Positions 33,876-42,924 of a stretch of 64,000 nt of DNA are shown here, piece after piece; position 1 is the first letter of the stretch; each line of letters begins with the position of its first letter. The notes under the pieces were generated by a model. The model saw only the letters and a list, made by a program, of their open reading frames with translations. It had not been told where the DNA came from and ran no database searches. Origin of the DNA: Chromatiales bacterium (ex Bugula neritina AB1) (GTDB lineage Bacteria > Pseudomonadota > Gammaproteobacteria > Granulosicoccales > Granulosicoccaceae); contig MDLA01000115.1 in NCBI GenBank assembly GCA_001730015.1, positions 1-64,000 of the forward strand, in the 5' to 3' direction. The translations under genes were made by a program, and so were the position numbers.

Positions 33876-34640
33876 CTACTTCGGTGCCATTCGAATTGCA
33901 CCGTCCATTCGAATGACTTCTCCATTTAGTAATTGATTGCGACAAATTTCTAAAACCAATGATGCATACTCATCAGGATGGCCAAGTCGTTTTGGGAACG
34001 GCACTTGCCCTGCGAGACTTACCTGTGCTTCTTCAGGAAGACCAAGCAACATCGGCGTAGCCATTAGACCTGGAGCGATAGTCATTGATCGAATTCCGAA
34101 GCTTGCGAATTCTCTGGCGGCCACAAGATTCAACGCTACGATGCCGCCTTTAGATGCACTATAAGCAGCTTGTCCTATCTGTCCATCATAGGCTGCAACC
34201 GAAGCAGTGTTGACAATTACTCCTCTCTCACCATTTTCATCCAGCGCGTCAGCCGGTATTAGCTGCTCAGCAAATAGCCGAATCATGTTGTAGGTGCCGA
34301 CAAGGTTGATATCGATAATTTTCTTGAAATCAGACAGCGGACTTGCACCATCGCGAGATACGATCCGCTGTGGTACCCCGATACCAGCACAGTTAACGAG
34401 CAACCGTGCAACCCCGTGCTGCTTCTGCGCCCTGGATAAAGCTTCCATTGGCGAATCTTCATCCGCTACATCGCATAGCAGCCCGAGCGCACCCGTTTCT
34501 GAGGTGATTGCATCCAGTGCTTGCTGATTAACATCAAGTGCCGCCACTTTCATGCCCTGTTCGCACAGACTTTTTACGGTTGCGGCCCCAAGACCAGAGC
34601 CGCCACCAGTCACTATTGCTGATAGACCAGATACATTCAT
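33876..34640 (-). CDS. SDR oxidoreductase, 3-hydroxyacyl-CoA dehydrogenase type
   Basis: A 254-residue short-chain dehydrogenase. The Rossmann motif VTGGGSGLGAATVKSL is at the N-terminus, a cofactor-choosing acidic residue in ALDVNQQ suggests NAD, and the catalytic Ser, Tyr and Lys lie in NTASVAAYDGQIGQAAYSASKGG. It resembles HSD17B10-type 3-hydroxyacyl-CoA dehydrogenases. In the CouN-like step of hydroxycinnamate degradation it would oxidise the 3-hydroxyacyl-CoA made by the crotonase. The pathway role is inference from neighbours. Confidence 0.85.
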   Translation of the reverse strand: MNVSGLSAIVTGGGSGLGAATVKSLCEQGMKVAALDVNQQALDAITSETGALGLLCDVADEDSPMEALSRAQKQHGVARLLVNCAGIGVPQRIVSRDGASPLSDFKKIIDINLVGTYNMIRLFAEQLIPADALDENGERGVIVNTASVAAYDGQIGQAAYSASKGGIVALNLVAAREFASFGIRSMTIAPGLMATPMLLGLPEEAQVSLAGQVPFPKRLGHPDEYASLVLEICRNQLLNGEVIRMDGAIRMAPK

Positions 34641-34681
34641 AAATTATTCTCTTTTAGTTCGTTTTTTGTAGCGATTGATGT

Positions 34682-36223
34682 TTACGACGAATATTTACTG
34701 TTTTTATGAAACGCTATCAACGCTTGCATCTTATCCGAATCAGGGTGTTGACCGGCTGCGCTCTCGATTCTTTGCCAAAGAGACTGTTCGAAAACTTGGA
34801 GTGTTGCTTCTACATATTTGCGTGAGTGTGAAAGTGGATCATTACTGTGCATCAATCGCGTGCCAAGTTTCTTCCAGTTTTCAATCTGCAGTTTCGCTTC
34901 CTGATCTGCATCTGCCAACTCGACCAGTAACTCTGCGAATGCGTCTGCCCCACCATTTTTTCTCAAACCCCGTGTCACCAGTGACTTTGCATGAATGCCG
35001 TTGGTGCCCTCGTAAATTGCAGTGATTCTTGCATCACGCCAGATCTGACTGATTCCGTATTCTTCCAGATAGCCATAGCCACCCAGTATCTGGATACCGA
35101 GATCTGCTGACTCTATGCCAGCTTCTGAACCTGCGATCTTGCAAAGCGAGGTCATAAATTCAACCAGAGCAGCTTCGCTGCCCATTTCTGCATTTACCAG
35201 TGCAAGATGACACAACGAGCGCGCTGTGATGGCAAGGGTTTGCTGCTTACATAACATACGGTGAACATCTGAATGCTGATGCAGATAACTGCCAGACTGT
35301 TGCCTCTGGCAAGCATATTCCGAAGCGATTTTCCAGGCATGTGCGGCATGAGCAACCCCTTGCAGGGCCACATCTATTCGCGCATGGTTCATCAATGCGA
35401 ACATGACTTGTATGCCTTGACCGCGTTCACCAATTAGTTCAGCCGGTGAATTTTCAAAACGCATTTGACAGGTTGGTGAAGCGTGCAGGCCTAGCTTCGA
35501 TTCTATTCTTGTGATTTTTACCGAAGGATCTTTGCACACCAAAAACACAGAAAGGCCCTTGATACCGCTTGCGCCACCCTCGGTTCGAGCTAAGACGACG
35601 TGAAGAATATCTTCTGAAATGTTCTGGTCACCACCGGAGATAAAGATCTTCTCGCCGTTGATAACCCATGATTCAGAAACCACATCACCACGACAGGCGA
35701 TAGCCGATAAGTCTGAACCCGCAGCGGGTTCTGTCAGACACATGGTCGAGAGTGTTTGGCCACTCGCGAGTTGCGGTATCCAACGTTGCTTTTGTTCTTT
35801 ACTGCCAAATCTATTGAGTATCGTTATGGCGCCAGGCACCAGATTACACACCATTTGAAGCGAATGGTTTGCGCCTGAAAATATTTCGGACACTCCCGAA
35901 GCGATTACCGGGCTGACATCCATGCCACCATAATCATCAGGCGCAGTGAGCCCTTGCCAACCGGCTTCAGCTAATTGTCTATAAGCAGACTGGAATACAT
36001 CAGGTAACTTGACCCGGCCATCTATTAACCTAGCACCCTCCACGTCTCCTACTCGGTTTGTCGGTGCTATGACTTGTTCTGCAAAGCTTGCAAAGTGCGC
36101 TAGCAGATCACGAGTGGTGTCTTCATCCCAGTCAGAAAGCTGTTCCGCTTTTGCGATGTACTTTAACGAAAATAGTATATCGTCGACGGGCGCTTTAAAT
36201 TCGGTAAAGGAGTCAGCTTGCAT
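34682..36223 (-). CDS. Acyl-CoA dehydrogenase
   Basis: A 513-residue FAD enzyme of the acyl-CoA dehydrogenase family. It shows LSTMCLTEPAAGSDLSAIA (FAD/substrate loop), INGEKIFISGGDQN, and the catalytic Glu in ITAIYEGTNGIHAKSLV. The length and the extra C-terminal domain fit the larger acyl-CoA dehydrogenases. It would introduce a 2,3-double bond, for example turning a dihydrocinnamoyl-CoA into the cinnamoyl-CoA. The 5' end overlaps the monooxygenase gene by 11 bases, so the two are coupled. Confidence 0.88.
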   Translation of the reverse strand: MQADSFTEFKAPVDDILFSLKYIAKAEQLSDWDEDTTRDLLAHFASFAEQVIAPTNRVGDVEGARLIDGRVKLPDVFQSAYRQLAEAGWQGLTAPDDYGGMDVSPVIASGVSEIFSGANHSLQMVCNLVPGAITILNRFGSKEQKQRWIPQLASGQTLSTMCLTEPAAGSDLSAIACRGDVVSESWVINGEKIFISGGDQNISEDILHVVLARTEGGASGIKGLSVFLVCKDPSVKITRIESKLGLHASPTCQMRFENSPAELIGERGQGIQVMFALMNHARIDVALQGVAHAAHAWKIASEYACQRQQSGSYLHQHSDVHRMLCKQQTLAITARSLCHLALVNAEMGSEAALVEFMTSLCKIAGSEAGIESADLGIQILGGYGYLEEYGISQIWRDARITAIYEGTNGIHAKSLVTRGLRKNGGADAFAELLVELADADQEAKLQIENWKKLGTRLMHSNDPLSHSRKYVEATLQVFEQSLWQRIESAAGQHPDSDKMQALIAFHKNSKYSS

Positions 36224-38135
36224 TGGTACGTGTATGATCCGGCTTGTTTAAGATTCCAACGAAGAATTCACTTAGCCTCTGAAAATCCGTGAGCGGCATA
36301 ACATCAGCGACAAACTGATCCGGCCTTACAACAACCACACACCCCGTCCGACTAATCTTACGCGCATCATAAATATTTCTGTGGTTTCTAACTTCAGCGC
36401 TAAACACCTTGTTGATATCCTGAACGCCGAGTTTGCCTTTAGTCGGCATTGTCACCGGGTGACACTCGTGAATATTCACTTCATGATGCGCCTGTTGAAA
36501 AACAACATTGAAATCGATAACTGAATCTGGGTCCGCACCTGCGGGATTGTACTTTTGCAGCGGAGAGTCGGCGTCTGTTGCCAGAAAATCACAAAGCTGC
36601 CAAACCGGAGATTGTTTAGATGACGGGTAGTCGTGACTTGCAAATGCGAACAAACGCCATCTGCCATCCGCTTCAACGGTATGGCCCAGCTGTAAAGCCT
36701 CAGCGTCGGCAACACGGGTTACCAATGCCGAGTGAAAACGCATACCAATGATAAGCCCAGCGGCCAGTTTTTGGTGTTCATCACTTGCCACTAAAACAGA
36801 AGCGGGATATTTGACAGACACACCCGCCGTATAGCGGCCGTGCTGAGTAAAGTAGTTTTGAAACTCTTCTGCATCCATACTCTTAGTTTCACCTTCATCG
36901 GATTCTTTGGTGGTTTCACTAAAGCGCGCCGCCCAATGACGATCAAATTCGATCAGCTCTTTAGCTATATGCTGCCGTTCTGCCGAATACGTCTTTAGCA
37001 ATGCCGGTGGTGACAAACCTCTGAGCACCGAGGCGAGTTTCCAACCAAGATTAAAAGAATCCGCCATCGAGACATTCATGCCCTGTCCGGCTTTTGGACT
37101 ATGGGTATGACATGCGTCTCCAGCTATAAAAACGCGCGGCTGATCAACGTTATTCTGATCCGAGTTATCCCGGCCTGCGTTATCAAAGTGATTGCATAAA
37201 CGCTGTCCTATTTCATAAGCCGACCACCATACGACGTCTTTCACTTCAAAAGTGTAAGGCTTAAAGATCCGCTGCGCGGCATTAATCAGGTTCGACACGT
37301 CGAGTTCTTTCGAAGACACGCGCTCATCAGGTGCGAGTTTCTCAAGCTCTATGTAGAGTCGAACCAGATAGCCGCCCTCTCTGGGTATGATCAATATATT
37401 GCCTTCAGATGATGACCTTATCACCGATTTAAATCGAATATCTGGAAAGTCGGTGTTGACCAGAACATCCATCACGCCCCATGCCTGATTCGCGGAATCA
37501 CCTTCCAGTGCAAGGCCGATTGATTGCCTCACTTGACTTCTCGCACCATCACAACCAATCACATATTTTGCTTTGATTGCCTCTCGAGCGCCGTCAGCTT
37601 GTTCTAGCACAACAGCCACTTTGTCTTTCTGTTGTTCCAGCGATATAAATCGGTGGCTATAGTCTGGCTGCAATCGACACGGCGAATGGACCATCTTCTG
37701 AAGAAACATATCGTGCACACGCGCCTGGCTCAGTATCAGATGCGGAAACTCAGACAGATCGTCCTCAACATCCTGAATACGGCCGGACCGGGTGATATGT
37801 TGTGGCGTTGCGGGGTCCGGGCTCCAGAATACCGTTTCAACCACGTTGTAAGCTTCACGTATCACACGATCACTGAAGTTAAACGCTTCGAACATCTCAA
37901 GCGTTCTGCAGGCCAGCCCGTCAGCCTGCCCCATTTGTAGTGGCCCGTTCTTGCTGTCGATGACTCTCGTATTGATATCGGCAAACGCTGAAAGCTGAGC
38001 TGCCAGTGTGAGGCCTGCAGGACCACAACCCACAATCAGAACATCAACGTTTGATTTACTCCATTTTTCACGTTCAGGGGATTCTGGCGCTATGAATGGA
38101 TCACCGGGTTTAAAACCATCCATATAAAATTGCAT
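36213..38135 (-). CDS. FAD-dependent aromatic monooxygenase (phenol 2-monooxygenase type)
   Basis: A 640-residue flavoprotein hydroxylase. The FAD-binding GxGxxG motif is GCGPAGLTLAAQL, the DG motif is VIGCDGARSQVRQSIG, and the ribose-binding GD motif is FIAGDACHTHSPKAGQGMNVSM. The C-terminal 170 residues look like the thioredoxin-like dimerisation domain of phenol hydroxylase and MobA-type enzymes. It would hydroxylate a phenolic ring, using NAD(P)H and O2. The exact substrate cannot be read; the cluster suggests a phenylpropanoid. Confidence 0.88.
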   Translation of the reverse strand: MQFYMDGFKPGDPFIAPESPEREKWSKSNVDVLIVGCGPAGLTLAAQLSAFADINTRVIDSKNGPLQMGQADGLACRTLEMFEAFNFSDRVIREAYNVVETVFWSPDPATPQHITRSGRIQDVEDDLSEFPHLILSQARVHDMFLQKMVHSPCRLQPDYSHRFISLEQQKDKVAVVLEQADGAREAIKAKYVIGCDGARSQVRQSIGLALEGDSANQAWGVMDVLVNTDFPDIRFKSVIRSSSEGNILIIPREGGYLVRLYIELEKLAPDERVSSKELDVSNLINAAQRIFKPYTFEVKDVVWWSAYEIGQRLCNHFDNAGRDNSDQNNVDQPRVFIAGDACHTHSPKAGQGMNVSMADSFNLGWKLASVLRGLSPPALLKTYSAERQHIAKELIEFDRHWAARFSETTKESDEGETKSMDAEEFQNYFTQHGRYTAGVSVKYPASVLVASDEHQKLAAGLIIGMRFHSALVTRVADAEALQLGHTVEADGRWRLFAFASHDYPSSKQSPVWQLCDFLATDADSPLQKYNPAGADPDSVIDFNVVFQQAHHEVNIHECHPVTMPTKGKLGVQDINKVFSAEVRNHRNIYDARKISRTGCVVVVRPDQFVADVMPLTDFQRLSEFFVGILNKPDHTRTNAS

Positions 38136-38138
38136 CGC

Positions 38139-39032
38139 TCAGCTGCCTCCAGTCTCGCCCAGTAATCGCAATGCGTTCTCCTTAAGGATTAATGGCCGAA
38201 CCTCATCTTTAAACGGTGCTTTTTCAAAGTCTGCCAGCCATCTGTCGGGGGTAATCGCTGGCCAGTCCGAACCGAATAACATTTTCTTTTTCAAGATTGA
38301 GTTTGCGTAACGAATGAACGTTTCCGGAAAATACTTGGGCGACCAGCCAGACATATCGTAATAGACGTTAGGTTTATGTTGCGCCACCGCCAAGCCTTCC
38401 TCTGTCCACGGAAAAGAAGGATGCGCAAGAATAATGGGCATATCCGGAAAATCGACCGCTACATCATCAAGGTGCATCGGGTTGGAATATTTAAGCCGCA
38501 TTCCCATACCACCGCGCATACCAGACCCTACGCCGGTCTGTCCGGTATGAAACAACGTGATCACTCCCTCTTCCGCGCAGGCTTCAAGCACGGTGTAACA
38601 GGCTTCCCGGTCGTTTGGGAAAAAACCTTGCATGGTCGGATGAAACTTAAAACCACGAACCCCAAAATCTTTCACCAGTCTTTTTACTTCTTTTGCACCT
38701 GCCTTACCCTTGTGCGGATCGACAGAGGCAAACGGTATTAAGATGTCATCGTTCTCGGCGCATAGCTCAGCAACTTCTTCATTAGAGTAGCGCTTAAAGC
38801 CGGTTTCACGTTCTGCATCTACCGGGAAGATAACCGCGGCAATGTTTCGCTCGCGATAGTAATTGGCTGTGTCCTGCACGGTTGGCAACATGCCTTTTGC
38901 GCCAGCAGGGTTCTTGAAGTACGCCGCCATTCCTGCCTGAAACTCGTTATAACCATCATCACGACAGTCACTACACGGCTCTTCAGCGTGTGTATGTATG
39001 TCAATAGCTTTGACTTTGGCGAAATCTACCAT
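38139..39032 (-). CDS. Amidohydrolase-family hydrolase, CouO-like
   Basis: A 297-residue TIM-barrel hydrolase of the amidohydrolase_2 group. Metal and catalytic residues fit IDIHTHAEEPCSDC, KFHPTMQ, LFHTGQTG, LAHPSFPWTEE and LFGSDWPAITPD. The Cys-rich start and YFKNPAGAKGMLPT segment resemble the 4-hydroxyphenyl-beta-ketoacyl-CoA hydrolase (CouO) of p-coumarate degradation as I recall it. It would cleave the beta-ketoacyl-CoA side chain. It starts the leftward operon, three bases before the monooxygenase, and is divergent to the crotonase gene. Confidence 0.75.
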   Translation of the reverse strand: MVDFAKVKAIDIHTHAEEPCSDCRDDGYNEFQAGMAAYFKNPAGAKGMLPTVQDTANYYRERNIAAVIFPVDAERETGFKRYSNEEVAELCAENDDILIPFASVDPHKGKAGAKEVKRLVKDFGVRGFKFHPTMQGFFPNDREACYTVLEACAEEGVITLFHTGQTGVGSGMRGGMGMRLKYSNPMHLDDVAVDFPDMPIILAHPSFPWTEEGLAVAQHKPNVYYDMSGWSPKYFPETFIRYANSILKKKMLFGSDWPAITPDRWLADFEKAPFKDEVRPLILKENALRLLGETGGS

Positions 39033-39075
39033 GCAGTCTCCTCTGATCCAGGCAAGTTACATCACAACGAAAACC

Positions 39076-39090
39076 GTTATACAATATAAC
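39076..39090. promoter_or_regulatory. Candidate operator between divergent catabolic operons
   Basis: GTTATACAATATAAC is a perfect interrupted palindrome (GTTATA-caa-TATAAC) in the 84-base space between the amidohydrolase and crotonase starts. AT-rich palindromes of this size are typical of MarR-family binding sites. Assignment to the MarR regulator at 47 kb is a guess. Confidence 0.4.
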
Positions 39091-39116
39091 AAATAATTCT
39101 GCCATGCGAGACCACT

Positions 39117-39890
39117 GTGCCCGACACCGCAGCAACGATAAAGACCACCATAGAAGATGATATTGCGACGGTAACCTTTGACCGTCCGGAAAAACGCAAT
39201 GCCATGAATGATCAGCTGATTGATGAGCTCGATCAGTTCTTTGGCAACCCGCCTGATGGTGTGAACGCGGTGATACTGACAGGTAGTGGTGGCCACTTCT
39301 GTGCCGGGCTGGACCTCGCGGAACATGAACATCGCGAGCCGGTACCCGGCGTCTATCACTCGCGTAATTGGCACCGTGTGGCCGACAGTATCGAATACGG
39401 TGGCCTGCCGGTGGTCGCAGCCCTTACCGGTGCAGTGATTGGCGGTGGGCTTGAGATTGCAAGCTCCGCTCATGTGAGAATTGCCGAGCCGAGTGTGATA
39501 TTCCAGCTGCCGGAAGGACGCAGAGGTATCTTTGTTGGCGGTGGTGCAACGGTCAGAGTCGGCCGGATTCTGGGCGCTGATCGAATGCGGGAGATGATGC
39601 TGACCGGCCGCAAGTACAATGCTGATGACGGCGTACAACTGGGTCTTGCACACTATTCGGTCGGTGAAAATGAAGCGCTGCCTTTGGCGAAAAAGCTCGC
39701 GAGAAAAATCGCAGACAACGCACCGTTTTCAAACTACCTGATGATACAGGCACTACCACGAATTAATGATATGTCCCGCAGTGACGGACTCTTTACCGAA
39801 AGTTTAGCGGCTGCTATGTCGCAAACCTCAGATGGCGCTAAAGAGGGTTTGCGTGCGTTCCTTGAAAAGCGGCCGCCAAAATTCCGATAA
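39117..39890 (+). CDS. Crotonase (enoyl-CoA hydratase/isomerase family)
   Basis: A 257-residue enzyme with a GTG start. The oxyanion-hole and active-site segments are intact: GHFCAGLDLAEHE, then ALTGAVIGGGLEIASSAHVRIAE and FQLPEGRRGIFVGGGATVRVGR, with both catalytic Glu positions kept. It is similar in kind to CouM/Ech proteins that hydrate hydroxycinnamoyl-CoA, and the cluster also has a feruloyl-CoA-synthase-like ligase. A 3'-end copy of a closely related gene remains at 42296. Activity as hydratase versus hydratase-lyase cannot be decided. Confidence 0.85.
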   Translation: MPDTAATIKTTIEDDIATVTFDRPEKRNAMNDQLIDELDQFFGNPPDGVNAVILTGSGGHFCAGLDLAEHEHREPVPGVYHSRNWHRVADSIEYGGLPVVAALTGAVIGGGLEIASSAHVRIAEPSVIFQLPEGRRGIFVGGGATVRVGRILGADRMREMMLTGRKYNADDGVQLGLAHYSVGENEALPLAKKLARKIADNAPFSNYLMIQALPRINDMSRSDGLFTESLAAAMSQTSDGAKEGLRAFLEKRPPKFR

Positions 39891-39983
39891 AAATACTGCT
39901 AAAAATCGGAAACGGCTCCACTCACTGTCGATAAACCGGAAACGGACAATTGACCTACACTTCGCAATGAACGGAGGTGATCA

Positions 39984-40454
39984 ATGCAAGTTGTAACGTA
40001 CAAAACAGACTTCTATTCAGACGAATTTATCAAAGATCCGATTCCTCACTATGCAGAGATGCGCGAGTTGGGCCCGGTGGTTTGGCTGCCAAAGCAGAAC
40101 TCCTATGCAGTAGCACGTCATGCTGAAGTGGTGGAGGTTTTACGCAATCCGGATGTGTTTATCTCCGGCCGTGGAATTTCAATCTCTGATGACGTCAACA
40201 AAATGTTAATCGGCTCCACTGTGAATTCGGACGGAGATGTTCATCGCAAGCGTCGATCACTCACTGCAACGCCGCTGCGTCCAAAAAACATTCAGCCGCT
40301 GGAAGACTTCATCCGTTTGTCTGCCCAAAATTTAGCCGAGGCGTTGGTGAAAAAAGGTGAGTTTGATGGCGTCACCGAGTTTGCGCAGATCTTGCCGCTT
40401 TCAATCGTAATGGACCTTGTTGGTCTCGATGACAGTGGTCGAGAAAATATCTGA
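39984..40454 (+). pseudogene. Cytochrome P450, N-terminal fragment
   Basis: A 156-codon frame matches only the first 40% of a bacterial P450: DPIPHYAEMRELGPVVWL, the C-helix VHRKRRSLTATPLRPK, and FAQILPLSIVMDLVGL. It then stops. The I-helix, ExxR and haem-Cys regions are missing and are not found downstream before the sulfatase. A P450 without its haem ligand cannot work, so this is a truncated gene. It differs from the full-length P450 at 44040. A ribosome binding site (GGAGGTGA) precedes it. Confidence 0.8.
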
Positions 40455-40559
40455 ACCGTTTTTATGCAGCCAGTTGAAGATTAGATCAGAGACGAATACA
40501 TGGCAGTACATCCTGTGCTAACGCGTTCAATATTTGAGTGACTAGAGAGTCTAAAGCGA

Positions 40560-42125
40560 ATGAGTATCATGAGGCAGCCGAATTTTCTATACATTATGAC
40601 TGATCAACACCGTGCTGATTGGCTGGGTTGCTACGGTCATCCGATTGTAAATACGCCGAATATCGACCAAATTGCACAACAAGGCGCGAAGTTCACAAAC
40701 TTCCATGTGGCCTCCCCTGTGTGTATGCCAAACCGGGCGTCATTTCTCACAGGACGTATGCCGTCTGTGCACGGTCTTCGCTACAACGGTTGCTATTTGT
40801 CCGAGCGTGCTAATACGTTTGTAGATGTACTGGCGGCCGGCGGCTATCGAACGGCGAGTTTCGGCAAGAGTCATTTGCAGCCATTTCTTGCCACACCGCC
40901 TTTGCGAGCTGAGTCCAATGAGTCGTTACTCATTGAAGAGGCCTGGAGAAGTGGCTACCTCGATCCGGATCAGGAACAACCGGAACACTATGCAGGTGCC
41001 GAAAAATTCAACATCCGCACACCGTATTATGGTTTTCAACACGTAGATATGGTCACCGCGCACGGTGACCGGTGTGGCGGGCACTACCAACAATGGTTTA
41101 GGGAACAGTGTGCGGATTGGCAGGTTATGCATGATGACAGCAATCAACTAAGCCATAACTACAGTTGTCCACAAGCATATCGAACACCAATTCCAGAAAC
41201 CCTATATCCCACTCGTTATATTGCTGACCGCACCGTTGAGTGGCTACAGAATTACCAACATCATCAGCCGTTTTTCGCATTTGTAACGTTCCCGGATCCA
41301 CACCATCCATTCAATCCTCCTGGAAAGTACTGGGATATGTACTCACCTGATGAATTTGACATTACTCTGCCGTTTGATGAACACAAAAACCCAACACCGC
41401 CTATGCAGTGGCTCACGGATAATTGGAGGAATGGAGGTAAACAATTAACACAACAGACCGCAATGCGGGTTGATAATCAGCACATTAAAGAGGCAATGGC
41501 GTTAACAGCCGGAATGATCACAATGGTAGATGATGAGGTGGGCAGGATCGTTGATGCATTGAAAGCCACTGGGCAATTTGACAATACTGTTATCATTTTT
41601 AATTCGGACCATGGCGATTACCTGGGCGACTTCAATCTGCTATTGAAAGGGCCAATGCCTTTTAAATCGATAACGCGTGTGCCGATGTTATGGTCAGACC
41701 CACAAAGCCGTTCAGCCACCTCTCATAGCTCTCTTGCCTCGACAATTGATATTGCTCCGAGCGTGCTTGAGCGCGCCGGACTACAGCCGTATCGAGGCGT
41801 TCAGGGAAGGAGCTTTCTAGCAACCCTGCGTAACAGTACTCCGCAGCGTGAAGACTTACTGGTCGAATACAACGATGGTGCCGTACGTCTGGGACTTCGC
41901 TCGGCGGCGAGAGTGCGATCGTTGCATACAGTGCGGTGGCGCTACACCGTCTATGGTGGCGAGTCCTGGGGTGAGTTGTACGATTTACAAAACGATTCCG
42001 ATGAGACACACAATTTGTGGGACAGCCCCGCACACCAGGATACTAAAGCTGCACTTTCTCTACAGCTTAATCATCAATTGATTGCGCAAATGGATGAGAG
42101 CCCTGTGTCAACGCGATTAGCGTAG
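40560..42125 (+). CDS. Type I sulfatase
   Basis: A 521-residue alkaline-phosphatase-fold sulfatase. It starts with TDQHRADWLGCYGHP (metal-binding Asp), has the formylglycine signature CMPNRASFLTGR near residue 57, a mid-protein DPHHPFNPP and the metal-binding NSDHGDYLGDF near residue 350. The Cys in CxPxR would be oxidised to formylglycine. It hydrolyses a sulfate or phosphonate ester; no signal peptide is seen, so it is cytoplasmic. Substrate unknown. It sits inside the aromatic cluster and may release an aryl or alkyl sulfate. Confidence 0.88.
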   Translation: MSIMRQPNFLYIMTDQHRADWLGCYGHPIVNTPNIDQIAQQGAKFTNFHVASPVCMPNRASFLTGRMPSVHGLRYNGCYLSERANTFVDVLAAGGYRTASFGKSHLQPFLATPPLRAESNESLLIEEAWRSGYLDPDQEQPEHYAGAEKFNIRTPYYGFQHVDMVTAHGDRCGGHYQQWFREQCADWQVMHDDSNQLSHNYSCPQAYRTPIPETLYPTRYIADRTVEWLQNYQHHQPFFAFVTFPDPHHPFNPPGKYWDMYSPDEFDITLPFDEHKNPTPPMQWLTDNWRNGGKQLTQQTAMRVDNQHIKEAMALTAGMITMVDDEVGRIVDALKATGQFDNTVIIFNSDHGDYLGDFNLLLKGPMPFKSITRVPMLWSDPQSRSATSHSSLASTIDIAPSVLERAGLQPYRGVQGRSFLATLRNSTPQREDLLVEYNDGAVRLGLRSAARVRSLHTVRWRYTVYGGESWGELYDLQNDSDETHNLWDSPAHQDTKAALSLQLNHQLIAQMDESPVSTRLA

Positions 42126-42295
42126 AACTTTTTAACATTGCTTGTGTCGTCAGCTTTTGTTGAAGAGTTTTCGCTCAGTAGGCGCAACATGTAGAATAGG
42201 CGCAGTTATTCGCATAAGACAGTAGATCAGATATAAAGTCGAGGTCAAACAACATCCTTTTCTTCAAAATTGAATTGGCATAACTGGTGTTTCAA

Positions 42296-42442
42296 AGGAT
42301 CAACGATATGTCACGCGGCGATGGTCTGTTCGCTGAAAGTCTGGCCGCTGCAATGTCACAAACCTCTGACGGCGCTAAGGAAGGTCTGCGCGCCGCTCTG
42401 GAAAAAAGACCACCTAAGTTTAGAAAGCAGCTGACTCAATGA
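42296..42442 (+). pseudogene. 3'-terminal remnant of a second crotonase gene
   Basis: The frame encodes RINDMSRGDGLFAESLAAAM and then SQTSDGAKEGLRAALEKRPP before its stop. This matches the last 40 or so residues of the crotonase at 39117 almost residue for residue, but there is nothing crotonase-like before 42296. The stop overlaps the DUF3237 start as ATGA, so this was once an intact gene coupled to it. Confidence 0.85.
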
Positions 42443-42903
42443 AACTACCCGCCCCTACCCTGGACCACGTCTGTGATCTCAACATTGACCTCGCCCCGAT
42501 AGAAGAATTGGGCATCGGTCGCGGTGGCAAGCGAAGAATCATACCGATTATCGGCGGCACGGTGAGCGGCCCTTTACTGAATGGAAAAATACTCAACATC
42601 GGTGCAGACTGGCAAACGGTGTTTAACGATGGCCTGGCTGAACTGGATACCCGGTATGCGATGCAAACTGACGATGGTGCCACCATTGAAATTATCAACT
42701 ATGGTTTCCGGCACGGCCCCGACGATGTGTTGGACGCCATCGCTCGTGGTGAGCGTGTTCCACCAGATAGCTACTACATGAGAACGCAGGCGAGACTGGA
42801 AACCGGCGATCCAGCATACGGCTGGGTAAACCGCACTTTGTTTGCCGGGGTCGGCCACCGGGAAAAATCCTCCGTCAAGGTCAGCCTATATGCCCTTCGC
42901 TAA
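42439..42903 (+). CDS. DUF3237 family protein
   Basis: A 154-residue beta-rich protein. It shows IEELGIGRGGKRRIIPIIGGTVSGPLLNGKILNIGADWQ and ARLETGDPAYGWVNRTLFAGVG, both typical of DUF3237 (UPF0311). No enzymatic residues are established for the family, but it recurs in aromatic degradation clusters. The start overlaps the stop of the crotonase remnant (ATGA), and the next gene follows by 21 bases. Confidence 0.88.
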   Translation: MKLPAPTLDHVCDLNIDLAPIEELGIGRGGKRRIIPIIGGTVSGPLLNGKILNIGADWQTVFNDGLAELDTRYAMQTDDGATIEIINYGFRHGPDDVLDAIARGERVPPDSYYMRTQARLETGDPAYGWVNRTLFAGVGHREKSSVKVSLYALR

Positions 42904-42924
42904 CCCAATCAGGTACAAATTGTT

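Noticed and set aside
39057-39653. 198-codon minus-strand frame
   Set aside because: Lies opposite the crotonase gene, whose active-site motifs are clear.
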